A stretch of 64,000 nucleotides of DNA, taken from NCBI GenBank assembly GCA_900199555.1, contig FZQZ01000009.1, forward strand, positions 53,820-117,819, read 5' to 3'. Position numbers and translations under genes: made by a program. Below are positions 41,777 through 50,749 of the stretch, piece by piece. The first letter of the stretch is position 1. Each line of letters begins with the position of its first letter. Under the pieces are notes generated by a model. The model searched no databases. It worked only from the letters and a program-made list of their open reading frames with translations, and was not told the DNA's origin. This DNA comes from Prevotellaceae bacterium MN60. Its GTDB lineage: Bacteria; Bacteroidota; Bacteroidia; Bacteroidales; Bacteroidaceae.

Positions 41777-42301
41777 TGAACAAATAATTGTTTTTCTCAC
41801 CCAAAAGGCAACAACGGGACTGGATAATAACGAAAGAAAAATGACTATCGTTATCATTCCTCTATGTATAATGCATCCTCCTTATCCTGCTGTCTAGTTA
41901 TCTGCGATGGATATCGAAGTTATTTGCGATGAATATCGAACGTATTTTCGACGGCCGTCGCACAATGCAAGAATACCTGATTGATTAACGAATAGCTATT
42001 GGACAGGAAGACATATACAGTTTATAAGATAACTAACTAAATACAAATAGCTTACATAACAGCAATAGTGGAAGTTCGCTGAGGTAAAACCATGTTTACT
42101 CATCAAGTAAATAGAAAGGAAACGGAGCTATATTAACATTCATTTTGATTTACTATCAAGAAGAAATACCTATAGGTAAAAAAGTATTAAAAGTGAGTGT
42201 TTCTAGAGACAAATATTAAACTATTTGCGTAGTGTTGCGTCAAAAGAGAAAAAATGTACTAATAACCATTTTAAGAACAACTAACTTAAACTTTTTGAAA
42301 C
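41777..42301. other. Non-coding stretch after the tRNA
   Basis: No convincing gene is seen over this AT-rich stretch. It holds a small hairpin (ATAACGA.../TCGTTAT near 41826-41853), the palindromic 22-bp array at 41897-41963 and the upstream region of the Met-rich protein gene, in which I found no TAnnTTTG box. Confidence 0.6.
41897..41963 (+). repeat. Three ~22-bp units with palindromic cores
   Basis: Units at 41897-41918 and 41919-41940 read GTTATCTGCGATGGATATCG and GTTATTTGCGATGAATATCG, each followed by AA; the third (41941-41963) is diverged. Cores are CGAT-ggat-ATCG, CGAT-gaat-ATCG and CGACGGCCGTCG. Same period as the array at 18985-19147. Confidence 0.7.
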
Positions 42302-42814
42302 ATGAAAAAAGTAGTAATGATGATGGCATTGTTGGCCATTCCTTTTGCCATGATGGCACAGACAAAGTTCCACGACGTAGAAGCCAATGAGGCTACTGGT
42401 CCCGTAAAGAAGATTGTAAGCAACACCATGGGACGTGAGCAGGTAACTAACTTTACCAAAGAAGGTAAGATGGAGCGTGAAGGTCTGACCAATGCCGTTT
42501 ATGATGCAGAGGGATTCCTGCAGTCAGCAACAATGACTATGATGCAGGGACAGGCAGTAGACGTAAAGTACAAGTGGGAGAATGGCCGCATCGTTAGCCA
42601 GAGCATGAACATGATGGGTCGCGACATGGTAACCAAGCGTACCTATAACGACAAGGGCGCTGTTGCTGCCGAGTCTATGGACATGGGCGGACGCGAGATG
42701 AACATCCCCTACACTGACTACAAATACGACAATCATGGTAACTGGATTAGCCGTAAGACCTCAATGATGGGTCAGGAGATGGTTCAGGAACGTACTATCG
42801 AATACTATGAATAA
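42302..42814 (+). CDS. Exported Met-rich repeat protein, unknown function
   Basis: A 170-residue exported protein; signal peptide MKKVVMMMALLAIPFAMMAQ. The mature part is made of about five repeats of roughly 22-35 residues centred on MGRE/MGRD/MGGRE/MGQE segments followed by a strand ending in an aromatic residue (MMGRDMVTKRTYNDKG, MGGREMNIPYTDYKYDN, MMGQEMVQERTIEYYE). This resembles short YD/MORN-like beta repeats. Met pairs in each unit could bind copper or absorb oxidants; this is inference. Monocistronic, ended by a terminator. Confidence 0.72.
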   Translation: MKKVVMMMALLAIPFAMMAQTKFHDVEANEATGPVKKIVSNTMGREQVTNFTKEGKMEREGLTNAVYDAEGFLQSATMTMMQGQAVDVKYKWENGRIVSQSMNMMGRDMVTKRTYNDKGAVAAESMDMGGREMNIPYTDYKYDNHGNWISRKTSMMGQEMVQERTIEYYE

Positions 42815-42856
42815 ACGACTGTAGTGGTTAGAACTTATTGACCACGCAGAAAGAAT

Positions 42857-42893
42857 AATCGCCTGAGGCACATCGCTTCGGGCGATTTTTATA
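42857..42893 (+). terminator. Terminator after the Met-rich protein gene
   Basis: AATCGCC (42857-42863) with GGCGATT (42881-42887), followed by TTTTAT. Confidence 0.8.
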
Positions 42894-42915
42894 TGTCCAC
42901 ATTTAAGCCAACAGA

Positions 42916-42948
42916 TTTGGTCGTTTCAGAAATTCTTTATACTTTTGC
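42916..42948 (+). promoter_or_regulatory. Promoter of the RelA/SpoT-type gene
   Basis: TTTG at 42916-42919 and TACTTTTG at 42940-42947, 20 bp apart. Confidence 0.78.
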
Positions 42949-42984
42949 ATTATATATATGTACTAACCCAATCAATTTTGCCGT

Positions 42985-44088
42985 ATGAGTCATCAAAAGG
43001 AATATCATCTCAATCCACATGCCTTGGAGTTAATGCAACAATATAAAGACCGTCTGCCCGTATTCAAGCGCATGGAGGAATTAGCATACAACACCCTACA
43101 ACAAGCACTAAGCCAGCAGGGACTATATGTCACATCCATTGAGCATCGTATCAAGCAGGAGAACTCGCTGGCTGGCAAGCTGGAGCTAAAGGGTAACAAG
43201 TATGACTCGCTAAGTGACATCACCGATATCCTCGGTATGCGCATCATCACCTTTTATACGGATGATGTAGACAAGGTGGCAGCTATTGTGCAGCAGATAT
43301 TTAATATTGATTGGGACGAATCTGTTGACAAGCGCAAACGTCACGAGCTAACCAGCTTTGGCTATAACTCGCTACACTATATTTGTCGACTTCCCAAGTC
43401 GTTGATAGACGACGCTTCGATGCCCGAGCTCAACGAATATCGATTTGAGATACAAATGCGCACCGCACTACAACATGTGTGGTCTACCATTGAGCACGAC
43501 ATCGGCTACAAGGGGGAGGTAAAAATGCCTAGCGAATATCGCAGACAGTTTAGCAGATTATCAGGAACACTAGAGCTGATTGACGATGAGTTTAGCAGAT
43601 TGCGTACCACGATGACAGACTATCGTCGTAAGGTACAGGCATTGGTCAACTCTGGTCAATTAGACGAGGTGACACTCGATGGCGATTCTTTCCGTAGTTA
43701 TCTAACTCTTAAACCCTTCGAACGCCTAAACCAGCACATTGCTGCTGTCAACCAGGCAGAGATCTACCCTGCTCCACTACAGGTATTCTTGCCTGTATTA
43801 GAGCATTTCGAGTTGAACACACTGGGTGATGTGCAGCGCTTTATTGATGCCAACAAAGATGATGCTTATCAGTATGCACTTACCGACCTTGCTGTGACCG
43901 ATCTTGATATCCTGTCAGAAAGTATCGGTTTGCAGAGCCTTTGCATTGTTCATGCTCTAAAGAATGGTAATGGTCGCAACGACATCAAGTACCTCTTCGA
44001 CACGATAAATGGAGAGTCAGAAAACAATTGGAGCATCGCAGACCTGATTGTTGAACAGGCAGCAACGCTCCAATTTATGAATAAGTAA
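42985..44088 (+). CDS. RelA/SpoT-domain synthetase with long C-terminal extension
   Basis: A 367-residue protein with a (p)ppGpp synthetase domain at about 45-195: RIKQENSLAGKLELKGNKYD, LSDITDILGMRIITFYTDDV, GYNSLHYICRLPKS, and the acidic catalytic segment FEIQMRTALQHVWSTIEHDI followed by GYKGEV. No HD hydrolase, TGS or ACT domain is present, as in small alarmone synthetases, but those are about 200-260 residues. Here residues about 215-367 form an extra helical domain I do not recognise (LTLKPFERLNQHIAAVNQAE, YALTDLAVTDLDILSESIG). It may make alarmones or modify another target. Own promoter; convergent with rny, 11 bases apart. Confidence 0.85.
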   Translation: MSHQKEYHLNPHALELMQQYKDRLPVFKRMEELAYNTLQQALSQQGLYVTSIEHRIKQENSLAGKLELKGNKYDSLSDITDILGMRIITFYTDDVDKVAAIVQQIFNIDWDESVDKRKRHELTSFGYNSLHYICRLPKSLIDDASMPELNEYRFEIQMRTALQHVWSTIEHDIGYKGEVKMPSEYRRQFSRLSGTLELIDDEFSRLRTTMTDYRRKVQALVNSGQLDEVTLDGDSFRSYLTLKPFERLNQHIAAVNQAEIYPAPLQVFLPVLEHFELNTLGDVQRFIDANKDDAYQYALTDLAVTDLDILSESIGLQSLCIVHALKNGNGRNDIKYLFDTINGESENNWSIADLIVEQAATLQFMNK

Positions 44089-44099
44089 AAATCGACTTA

Positions 44100-45641
44100 C
44101 TACTTGGCGTAAGCTACAGAACGAGTCTCGCGGATAACGGTAATCTTTACCTGTCCGGGATAAGTCATCTCGTTCTGAATCTTTGAGGCAATCTGTCCGC
44201 TGAGTGCCTCGGTCTCTGCATCGTCCATCTTATCGGCACCAACAATGACGCGCAGCTCGCGACCAGCCTGAATAGCATAGGTCTTGGTAACACCAGGATA
44301 AGACATTGCGATAGCCTCCAAGTCATTAAGGCGCTTGATGTAAGCCTCAACAATCTCACGACGAGCACCAGGACGCGCACCACTAATAGCATCACAAATC
44401 TGAACGATAGGAGCCAACAGTGTCTGCATCTCCATCTCATCGTGGTGAGCACCGATAGCATTGCAGATATCGGGTTTCTCCTTAAACTTCTCTGCTATCT
44501 TAGCACCATAGATTGCGTGTGGATCGTCGGTATCCTCATCGGGCACCTTACCAATATCGTGCAACAAGCCTGCGCGCTTAGCCTTCTTAGGATTCAATCC
44601 CAGCTCTGCAGCCATTACTGCACAGAGGTTGGCAGTTTCACGAGCATGCTGCAACAGGTTCTGACCGTATGAAGAACGATACTTCATCTTACCAATGATA
44701 CGAATCAGTTCTGGGTGCAAACCATGAATACCAAGGTCGATAGCTGTACGCTTACCAGTCTCAATAATCTCGTTCTCCAGCTGCTTCTTTACTTTAGCAA
44801 CAACCTCCTCAATACGTGCTGGGTGGATACGACCGTCGGCAACCAACTGGTGGAGTGCCAAGCGACATGTCTCACGGCGTACGGGGTCAAATGCTGAGAT
44901 AACGATAGCCTCGGGAGTATCATCAACCACGATTTCAACACCACAAGCAGCTTCCAGAGCGCGGATATTACGACCTTCACGACCAATCACACGGCCCTTC
45001 ACGTCGTCGTTATCAATATGGAATACTGATACAGAGTTCTCGACAGCTGTTTCAGTAGCTACACGCTGAATTGTCTGGATAACAATTTTCTTAGCCTGAG
45101 CATTGGCATTGAGCTTAGCCTCATCCATAATCTCGTTGATGTAAGCCTGAGCGTCGGTCTTTGCCTCATCCTTCAATGATTCTACCAAGCGAGCTTTAGC
45201 CTCATCAGCAGAAAGACCAGAAAGTTCTTCGAGCTTAGCACGCTCCTGCATCTGCATCTTTTCCAGTTCTTCTTGTTTTAGGGTAAGCAGTTTTTTCTCG
45301 TTGTCAATGCGGTTCTGTTGGTTGTCAAGTTCATTCTTGCGGCGTCCGAGTTCCTCCTGGCGCTGATTGAGCGACATCTCACGCTGCTTCAGCTTGTTTT
45401 CGCTCTGCTGGATGTGCTGATTGCGCTGTTGCACCTCTTTTTCCAGTTCGCTTTTCTTGTTGAGGAATTTCTCTTTTACCTCCAACAGTTTCTTTTCTTT
45501 GATGACTTCTGCCTCTTTTTTGGCAGCATCAACCATCTCATTATATTTTCCTTTGATGACAAAACGGAAAATCATGAAGCCACAGGCGCCACCCAAGACG
45601 AGAGCAGCAGCAATGGCAATTATCGCAACAATGATGTTCAT
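44100..45641 (-). CDS. rny: Ribonuclease Y
   Basis: Membrane-anchored endoribonuclease of 513 residues that starts mRNA decay. One N-terminal membrane segment ([20 protein letters not shown]), a long coiled coil at about 35-195, a KH RNA-binding domain ([20 protein letters not shown]) and an HD domain with [20 protein letters not shown] and IGAHHDE. Ends [15 protein letters not shown]...RSVAYAK. Third gene after zapA and a coiled-coil gene, from a promoter near 46337. Confidence 0.96.
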   Translation of the reverse strand: MNIIVAIIAIAAALVLGGACGFMIFRFVIKGKYNEMVDAAKKEAEVIKEKKLLEVKEKFLNKKSELEKEVQQRNQHIQQSENKLKQREMSLNQRQEELGRRKNELDNQQNRIDNEKKLLTLKQEELEKMQMQERAKLEELSGLSADEAKARLVESLKDEAKTDAQAYINEIMDEAKLNANAQAKKIVIQTIQRVATETAVENSVSVFHIDNDDVKGRVIGREGRNIRALEAACGVEIVVDDTPEAIVISAFDPVRRETCRLALHQLVADGRIHPARIEEVVAKVKKQLENEIIETGKRTAIDLGIHGLHPELIRIIGKMKYRSSYGQNLLQHARETANLCAVMAAELGLNPKKAKRAGLLHDIGKVPDEDTDDPHAIYGAKIAEKFKEKPDICNAIGAHHDEMEMQTLLAPIVQICDAISGARPGARREIVEAYIKRLNDLEAIAMSYPGVTKTYAIQAGRELRVIVGADKMDDAETEALSGQIASKIQNEMTYPGQVKITVIRETRSVAYAK

Positions 45642-45677
45642 AAGTGTTTATATATGTGTAGAGTTAATGTTCTCGAG

Positions 45678-45995
45678 TCATTTCTTGGCCTTTCCGTCTC
45701 CAAGTACCTCTTCCATCTCAGCAGTTAGTCGGGCGAGAACATTATCATAGGGCGAAGTATCATTATGTGCACGCTCTTTCTGATACATTAGCGCTACATC
45801 GACCAGTGTCATTAGCGCTATTGTATGATCACTCTTGCGCCCCTTATAAGCCTGCGAATAGGCATTATAGCGCTCGGTGATGAGCTTGGCTGCAGCACGA
45901 TAGTACTCTTCGTCATCACGTTTAACAACGACTTCTATCTCTTCGTCGTAGACGTGCAGCCTGATATGTAATTTGTCCTTAATCTGTTCTGCCAT
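45678..45995 (-). CDS. zapA: Cell division protein ZapA-like
   Basis: A 105-residue protein that bundles FtsZ filaments. LHIRLHVYDEEIEVVVKRDD, EEYYRAAAKLITERYNAYSQ and YKGRKSDHTIALMTLVDVAL fit ZapA. It is 15 bases downstream of a small coiled-coil gene and 36 bases upstream of rny. The order coiled coil-zapA-rny is common in Bacteroidetes as far as I recall. Confidence 0.88.
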   Translation of the reverse strand: MAEQIKDKLHIRLHVYDEEIEVVVKRDDEEYYRAAAKLITERYNAYSQAYKGRKSDHTIALMTLVDVALMYQKERAHNDTSPYDNVLARLTAEMEEVLGDGKAKK

Positions 45996-46010
45996 GGCTT
46001 GACTTTCCTT

Positions 46011-46310
46011 TTACTGATTTTCATCGCTGAGGATAGCAATGCACTTATTGACGTCGCGTATAAGCTTCGACAACCGGTCTTTGGCACCTGCCAGGTTACC
46101 ATCGGTAATCTCGATCATCTTGGCCATTTTTAATGAGTCGTAATCGCTCTGCTTCTGTTCCAACTGAGCTTTCAGTTCTTTCATCGTCTTTTCGTTGCCT
46201 TCCAGCATAGAATACAACTCAGTATTCTCCTTTTTCAGTTCTTGAAAACGGAGAATCAGTTGTCTCAGACGAGTCTCAAACGTCGCTAAGGTCTTCTCGT
46301 TAGCAGTCAT
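46011..46310 (-). CDS. Small coiled-coil protein upstream of ZapA
   Basis: A 99-residue protein that is almost all coiled coil (FETRLRQLILRFQELKKENT, NEKTMKELKAQLEQKQSDYD), ending in a conserved-looking segment (GAKDRLSKLIRDVNKCIAIL). It starts the zapA-rny operon. It could act as a ZapB-like partner of ZapA; this is inference from shape and position. Confidence 0.8.
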   Translation of the reverse strand: MTANEKTLATFETRLRQLILRFQELKKENTELYSMLEGNEKTMKELKAQLEQKQSDYDSLKMAKMIEITDGNLAGAKDRLSKLIRDVNKCIAILSDENQ

Positions 46311-46329
46311 ACAACTTTATTTTATTTCA

Positions 46330-46337
46330 CAAAGGTA
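46330..46337 (-). promoter_or_regulatory. -7 element of the coiled coil-zapA-rny operon
   Basis: TACCTTTG on the minus strand, 20 bases before the first ATG. Confidence 0.65.
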
Positions 46338-46386
46338 ATAAAAAACATTAAAAATGCTTACTTTAGTGTAACAATTTTAATATTTT

Positions 46387-47004
46387 TTAATTTCCCTGTG
46401 GCTGTTTCTCTTTCTTAGCCAGCATCACAATCTTGAATACGAAGTCGGTAATCCACTCCTGTGAGAAGCCCAACTTCTGGTTGTACTGACGAATTGCGAC
46501 TACAGCTTTCATTACACCTGGGTCAGAGAAATCGTTCTTCGTGAAGATATCATTGACGGTTTTCTCTGTCATGGTGCGGATAGCCGACTTCATAAAGCTT
46601 GGCAAGCGCAGCTTAAACTTCATCAGGTTACCTGTCAGCATCAACAAATCCTGTGAGAATCCACTGAACTGATACATATAGGTCTGTACATCCTGTGGCT
46701 TCTTGCAACGCTTACGAATGCTGGTTTCAATCTCCTTGGTGAAATTATCATCCAAGTCATAAAGCTCCTTAAACATTTTCTTACAGCGTGACTTCTCTGC
46801 CAGTCCTAACTTGTTATTCTGAGTAGGAACCTTCAAGGTAGCCTTGAAAGTGCGAAGGTCGGGCAGTGCTGCCAGATTAGTAATGTTTAGGTCGGCAGCC
46901 ATCACTGCCTGGAAATATACGCGGATAAGCGTCATGAAATCCTCCATGCCACCAACACGCTGTTCTTCCTCTTTCTTTCCGAATATTTTACTGATAAAAC
47001 TCAT
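46387..47004 (-). CDS. Conserved cytoplasmic protein, unknown function
   Basis: A 205-residue protein starting MSFISKIFGKKEEEQRVGGM. The longer upstream frame (to 47085) covers a -7 box at 47031-47023, so ATG 47004 is the start. It is helical, basic, with KSRCKKMFKELYDLDDNFTK and FSQDLLMLTGNLMKFKLRLP. No signal peptide or membrane span. I recognise no family; it is probably a Bacteroidales conserved hypothetical. Monocistronic, divergent from rfbA. Confidence 0.75.
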   Translation of the reverse strand: MSFISKIFGKKEEEQRVGGMEDFMTLIRVYFQAVMAADLNITNLAALPDLRTFKATLKVPTQNNKLGLAEKSRCKKMFKELYDLDDNFTKEIETSIRKRCKKPQDVQTYMYQFSGFSQDLLMLTGNLMKFKLRLPSFMKSAIRTMTEKTVNDIFTKNDFSDPGVMKAVVAIRQYNQKLGFSQEWITDFVFKIVMLAKKEKQPQGN

Positions 47005-47022
47005 AATTTTAAGAATTATGCT

Positions 47023-47031
47023 GCAAAGGTA
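47023..47031 (-). promoter_or_regulatory. -7 element of the 46387-47004 gene
   Basis: TACCTTTGC on the minus strand; it fixes the start at 47004. Confidence 0.65.
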
Positions 47032-47074
47032 CAAAATAATTGATAATTCACCATTGATAATTGACAATTTTTCG

Positions 47075-47083
47075 TATATTTGC
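47075..47083 (+). promoter_or_regulatory. -7 element of rfbA
   Basis: TATATTTGC, 30 bases before the rfbA ATG. Confidence 0.6.
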
Positions 47084-47112
47084 AAGCGAAAAAATAATAA
47101 AAACCAAATAAA

Positions 47113-47991
47113 ATGAAAGGTATTGTATTAGCAGGAGGTAGCGGAACGCGCCTCTACCCTATCACGAAAGGTGTGTCGAAGCAGTTGATTCCTATCTTCG
47201 ACAAGCCCATGATTTACTATCCTATTTCAACCCTTATGCTTGCTGGTATTCGAGAGATTCTAATTATCTCTACACCATACGATCTCCCTGGTTTCAAGCG
47301 CTTATTAGGCGATGGCTCAGAGTTGGGCGTACGCTTTGAATATGCCGAGCAGCCCTCTCCCGACGGATTGGCTCAAGCATTCATTATCGGCGAGAAGTTT
47401 ATCGGTGATGACTGCGCTTGTCTGGTATTGGGTGACAATATTTTCTATGGTAGCGGATTCACAGGCATGCTAAAACAGGCAGTGAAGAGTGCCGAGGAAG
47501 ATGGTCGTGCTACCGTATTCGGATACTATGTCAACGACCCTGAGCGCTATGGTGTGGCAGAGTTTGACGCCAACGGCAACTGCCTCTCTATCGAAGAGAA
47601 GCCTGCCAACCCCAAGTCTAACTATGCTGTTGTTGGTCTATATTTCTATCCCAACAGTGTTGTTGACATTGCCAAGCATATCAAGCCCTCTGCTCGTGGA
47701 GAGTTGGAAATAACTACTGTCAATCAGGAATACCTGCAGCAGAAGAATCTGTTGGTTCAGACCTTGCAGCGTGGCTTTGCTTGGTTAGACACAGGTACAC
47801 ACGACTCTTTGTCTGAAGCTTCAACCTTTATCGAAGTTATCGAGAAGCGTCAGGGTCTGAAAGTAGCCTGCTTGGAGGAAATTGCCTACAAGCGTGGATG
47901 GATTACCAAGGAACAACTCCAGAAGGTCGCTGAGCCAATGGCTAAGAACGACTACGGAAAATACTTGTTAAACCTCTGTAAAGACAAATAA
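47113..47991 (+). CDS. rfbA: Glucose-1-phosphate thymidylyltransferase
   Basis: Makes dTDP-glucose from dTTP and glucose-1-phosphate, first step to dTDP-rhamnose. Signature [20 protein letters not shown], then [47 protein letters not shown] and [17 protein letters not shown]. The length of 292 is normal. rfbB, rfbC and rfbD are not adjacent, so the pathway must be completed from elsewhere. It converges on the kinase-nucleotidyltransferase gene with 16 bases between. Confidence 0.95.
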   Translation: MKGIVLAGGSGTRLYPITKGVSKQLIPIFDKPMIYYPISTLMLAGIREILIISTPYDLPGFKRLLGDGSELGVRFEYAEQPSPDGLAQAFIIGEKFIGDDCACLVLGDNIFYGSGFTGMLKQAVKSAEEDGRATVFGYYVNDPERYGVAEFDANGNCLSIEEKPANPKSNYAVVGLYFYPNSVVDIAKHIKPSARGELEITTVNQEYLQQKNLLVQTLQRGFAWLDTGTHDSLSEASTFIEVIEKRQGLKVACLEEIAYKRGWITKEQLQKVAEPMAKNDYGKYLLNLCKDK

Positions 47992-48007
47992 CAAGAGAAC
48001 GGGGGCA

Positions 48008-49936
48008 TCAGAAGTTGCTGACACATTCGCGCAGTGCCTTCGGATTACCCATATCAAACATCTCACCGTTAAGACGGACACCCATCATGCCGCTCTTCTG
48101 GCGAACAGCCTCAAGGGCGGCAGTTAGTTCTATTTCCCTTGTCATGTCACCCTCAGCATCCGCCTTCTGTATATCGGCATCCAACTGGGCAAAGACATCG
48201 GGTGTCAGGATATATTGTCCAAAGACACTATAGTATTCTTTCTTTCCTTCATTGTTACGTACACCCAAGAAATCCTCTGCATAACTAGCCTTTGGCTTTT
48301 CATTCATCACAGACACGTTGAGTATCGTACGCTCCTTATCCTCCCAAACACCACTCAGGATACCATAATGGCTCACTTTATCCAGCGGAACAGAATGAAT
48401 ACTTACCAGCAATTGGTCGTAGCGCTCATACTCTTCTATCATCTGCAGGGCACAAGGCTTATTCGTTGTAGAGCGATAAAGCGTATCACCCAACAACAAT
48501 AATACCGGTTCATTGCCTACGAAATCGACAGCCTGATAGACTGCATGACCAAAGCCACGCTTCTCTTCCTGATAGACATAACGCAAGCGCTTACCTATAT
48601 CTAATATATGATTCTCATACTCCTGGGCCTCAGCAGGCAACTTTCTCAGATGCTCTTCCGACAACTGACGCTCGAAGAACTCTGCATATTGTGCACGTTC
48701 CTCTTTCGAGCCAAGCACCAGACAGATTTCCTCAATACCACTCTTTACCAGCTCTTCCAACAGGATGAGGATAACTGGGCGCACCATACCATCGGCACAA
48801 GGAATGGGGAAGAAGTCTTTTCTCAGCGTACGAGTAGCAGGATAAAGGCGCGTACCGAAACCGGCTACAGGAATAATGGCCTTGCGAACAGTATGCACAG
48901 GATGAATCGTCAACGGATAAGCACGCATACCTTTCTTATTCAGATAGTCAGTAAGCTGTTGTTGTGCCTCCTCACTACGAGCCAGGAATTGTACCGAGCC
49001 ATCACCGTGCGAGCCAACGCCCTTACCTCCATAGACGAAGGGTTGAACATGACTATCCTTCAGCACCTCGTGCAACTTAGGAGCCCACAAGGCTGGCGAC
49101 ATCGGAGCAACATACTTATCAAACTGCTCTTCCGCTTCAGTCATCAGGCGTCCCAACGACTCAGCATCGCCTTCTGCCATATACTTAATGGCTTTGTTCA
49201 CTATCTCATGGTTCCACTCACCAAGAGCTTTATGCAGGTTCTCTTCTGCCTCGTTAGAAGCAAAGGGATAGGATTTATTCAGATCAGACAAAATACGAAT
49301 GGTATCTTTCTTTGCACACAAGTCTGCGAATACCCAGTAGAGTGGTTTCTTCACATTCAGCGCCTTCACCTCAATCTCATCACCATCAAAAGTCATCAGG
49401 TTAGGCTTCACACCAAAGGCACACGCCTGATCCAAGCGTCCACAACGCGAAGAAGTACGCAACTCACCGAGATAGGCGATATTCATCTCGCCCAACGTAT
49501 TCAGATTTAACTTATATAATAGGTTAAAGGCGCGTGCCACCAATACACAGATAGCTGCCGAGCTCGACAAGCCACTCTTCATTGGCAGCGTCATCTTTGT
49601 GATACGGATGCGCACACCACCCACCTTATACCACTCCAACATGTAAGAAGCCACTCCTGCACAATAACAGAAGAAGGAGCCCGACTTGGCCACCGACTTC
49701 AGTTCCGCCTCATTCATACGACACGAGAAGTCATTCCACACCTGATTGATTTCAGGCGCATCACTATACATCTCGAAGATGGGCGATTTCTCCACCTCAG
49801 CATAGACACCCTGTTCTATACCAGTAACAATAGATGCACCCGGCATGATGTCGGCATTCATCGTACGATAGTGACCAGCCCAGTCGGTATGTTCACCAAA
49901 GAGACACAAGCGTCCAGGAACAAATAATTTTATCAT
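48008..49936 (-). CDS. Bifunctional GHMP sugar kinase and GalU-like nucleotidylyltransferase
   Basis: A 642-residue fusion. Residues 1 to about 345 are a GHMP kinase close to galactokinases: IKLFVPGRLCLFGEHTDW, the ATP loop LPMKSGLSSSAAICVLVARA, the catalytic Asp in CGRLDQACAFG and the C-terminal GGKGVGSHGDGSVQFLA. Residues about 350-642 are a GalU-type uridylyltransferase: VRKAIIPVAGFGTRLYPATR, LRKDFFPIPCADGMVRPVIL, EEKRGFGHAVYQAVDFVGNE and LLLGDTLYRS. ATG 49936 begins the kinase motif. The two steps would turn a free sugar into sugar-1-phosphate and then into UDP-sugar in one chain. Domain order is opposite to fucokinase/GDP-fucose pyrophosphorylase (FKP). The sugar is unknown. Confidence 0.85.
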   Translation of the reverse strand: MIKLFVPGRLCLFGEHTDWAGHYRTMNADIMPGASIVTGIEQGVYAEVEKSPIFEMYSDAPEINQVWNDFSCRMNEAELKSVAKSGSFFCYCAGVASYMLEWYKVGGVRIRITKMTLPMKSGLSSSAAICVLVARAFNLLYKLNLNTLGEMNIAYLGELRTSSRCGRLDQACAFGVKPNLMTFDGDEIEVKALNVKKPLYWVFADLCAKKDTIRILSDLNKSYPFASNEAEENLHKALGEWNHEIVNKAIKYMAEGDAESLGRLMTEAEEQFDKYVAPMSPALWAPKLHEVLKDSHVQPFVYGGKGVGSHGDGSVQFLARSEEAQQQLTDYLNKKGMRAYPLTIHPVHTVRKAIIPVAGFGTRLYPATRTLRKDFFPIPCADGMVRPVILILLEELVKSGIEEICLVLGSKEERAQYAEFFERQLSEEHLRKLPAEAQEYENHILDIGKRLRYVYQEEKRGFGHAVYQAVDFVGNEPVLLLLGDTLYRSTTNKPCALQMIEEYERYDQLLVSIHSVPLDKVSHYGILSGVWEDKERTILNVSVMNEKPKASYAEDFLGVRNNEGKKEYYSVFGQYILTPDVFAQLDADIQKADAEGDMTREIELTAALEAVRQKSGMMGVRLNGEMFDMGNPKALRECVSNF

Positions 49937-50016
49937 GTTAGCAGTAGTAATTTGAATTAATCTATGCACAAAGGTACTCTTTTTTTAGTAAAAAACGCAT
50001 TTTTTTTGCAATTTAT

Positions 50017-50048
50017 TTTGCGAGATTGATATTTTTGTTTACTTTTGC
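50017..50048 (+). promoter_or_regulatory. Promoter of the sigma factor gene
   Basis: TTTG at 50017-50020 and TACTTTTG at 50040-50047, 19 bp apart; the leader is about 80 bases. Confidence 0.7.
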
Positions 50049-50134
50049 AGCGTTCAAATCAAATTATTGTTAATAACTCATTAAAATTATTGCCTATCGA
50101 CAAAGCTCTACTTCATAACTTAAAAAGGTAAAAT

Positions 50135-50734
50135 ATGAAGAATTATGCAAGTTGTACCGACGAAGCGTTGGCACTACTTTACATAGAAGGAGACAATGGG
50201 GCATTTGACGAGTTATTAGCTCGCAATCAGCAGAAGCTCTATTCGTACATCTTGTTCGTGGTTCGTGACCCCGAGATAGCTAACGACGTGTTCCAAGAAA
50301 CCTTCGTGAAGGTTATTACCAAGCTTCAGGCAGGTAAGTATACCGATTCTGGAAAGTTCTTTTTCTGGATGACACGTATTGCCCATAACATTATTATGGA
50401 CACCTATCGTCAGCAGCGTGCTGCACATATCGTTGAGCCTACTGAGGGCAACGATATGAACAAGTTACGCGGTGAGAGTCTGATGGATATCAATCGTGAA
50501 AACGAATATGTCAACACACAGGTGATGGACGATGTACGTCATCTGATGGATGCGCTGCCTGCACCACAGCGTGAGGTAGTCTATATGCGCTACTATCAAG
50601 ACTTATCGTTCAAGGAGATTGCCGAGATGACCAATGTCAGCATCAACACATCACTTGGTCGCATGCGCTACGCACTTATGAATATGCGCCGCATGGCCAA
50701 GCATCACAATCTCCAACTGAATCTGGAATTATAA
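50135..50734 (+). CDS. ECF-type RNA polymerase sigma factor
   Basis: A 199-residue sigma-70 family protein. Region 2 covers about 20-90 (FDELLARNQQKLYSYILFVV, NDVFQETFVKVITKLQ, FFWMTRIAHNIIMDTYR) and region 4 about 130-190 (LPAPQREVVYMRYYQDLSFK, EIAEMTNVSINTSLGRMRYA). No anti-sigma gene adjoins it, so control differs from the FecI/FecR type. It looks like the broadly conserved Bacteroidetes stand-alone ECF factor. Convergent with rpe. Confidence 0.92.
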   Translation: MKNYASCTDEALALLYIEGDNGAFDELLARNQQKLYSYILFVVRDPEIANDVFQETFVKVITKLQAGKYTDSGKFFFWMTRIAHNIIMDTYRQQRAAHIVEPTEGNDMNKLRGESLMDINRENEYVNTQVMDDVRHLMDALPAPQREVVYMRYYQDLSFKEIAEMTNVSINTSLGRMRYALMNMRRMAKHHNLQLNLEL

Positions 50735-50749
50735 AAGTGGAGTCTTCAC

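Noticed and set aside
48608..49510. A 300-residue plus-strand open frame opposite the kinase fusion
   Set aside because: Composition is that of an antisense frame (many His, Arg, Leu, Ser) with no motif; the minus-strand gene is certain.
47113..49936. A dTDP-rhamnose operon around rfbA
   Set aside because: rfbB, rfbC and rfbD are absent and the next gene is convergent and of another type.
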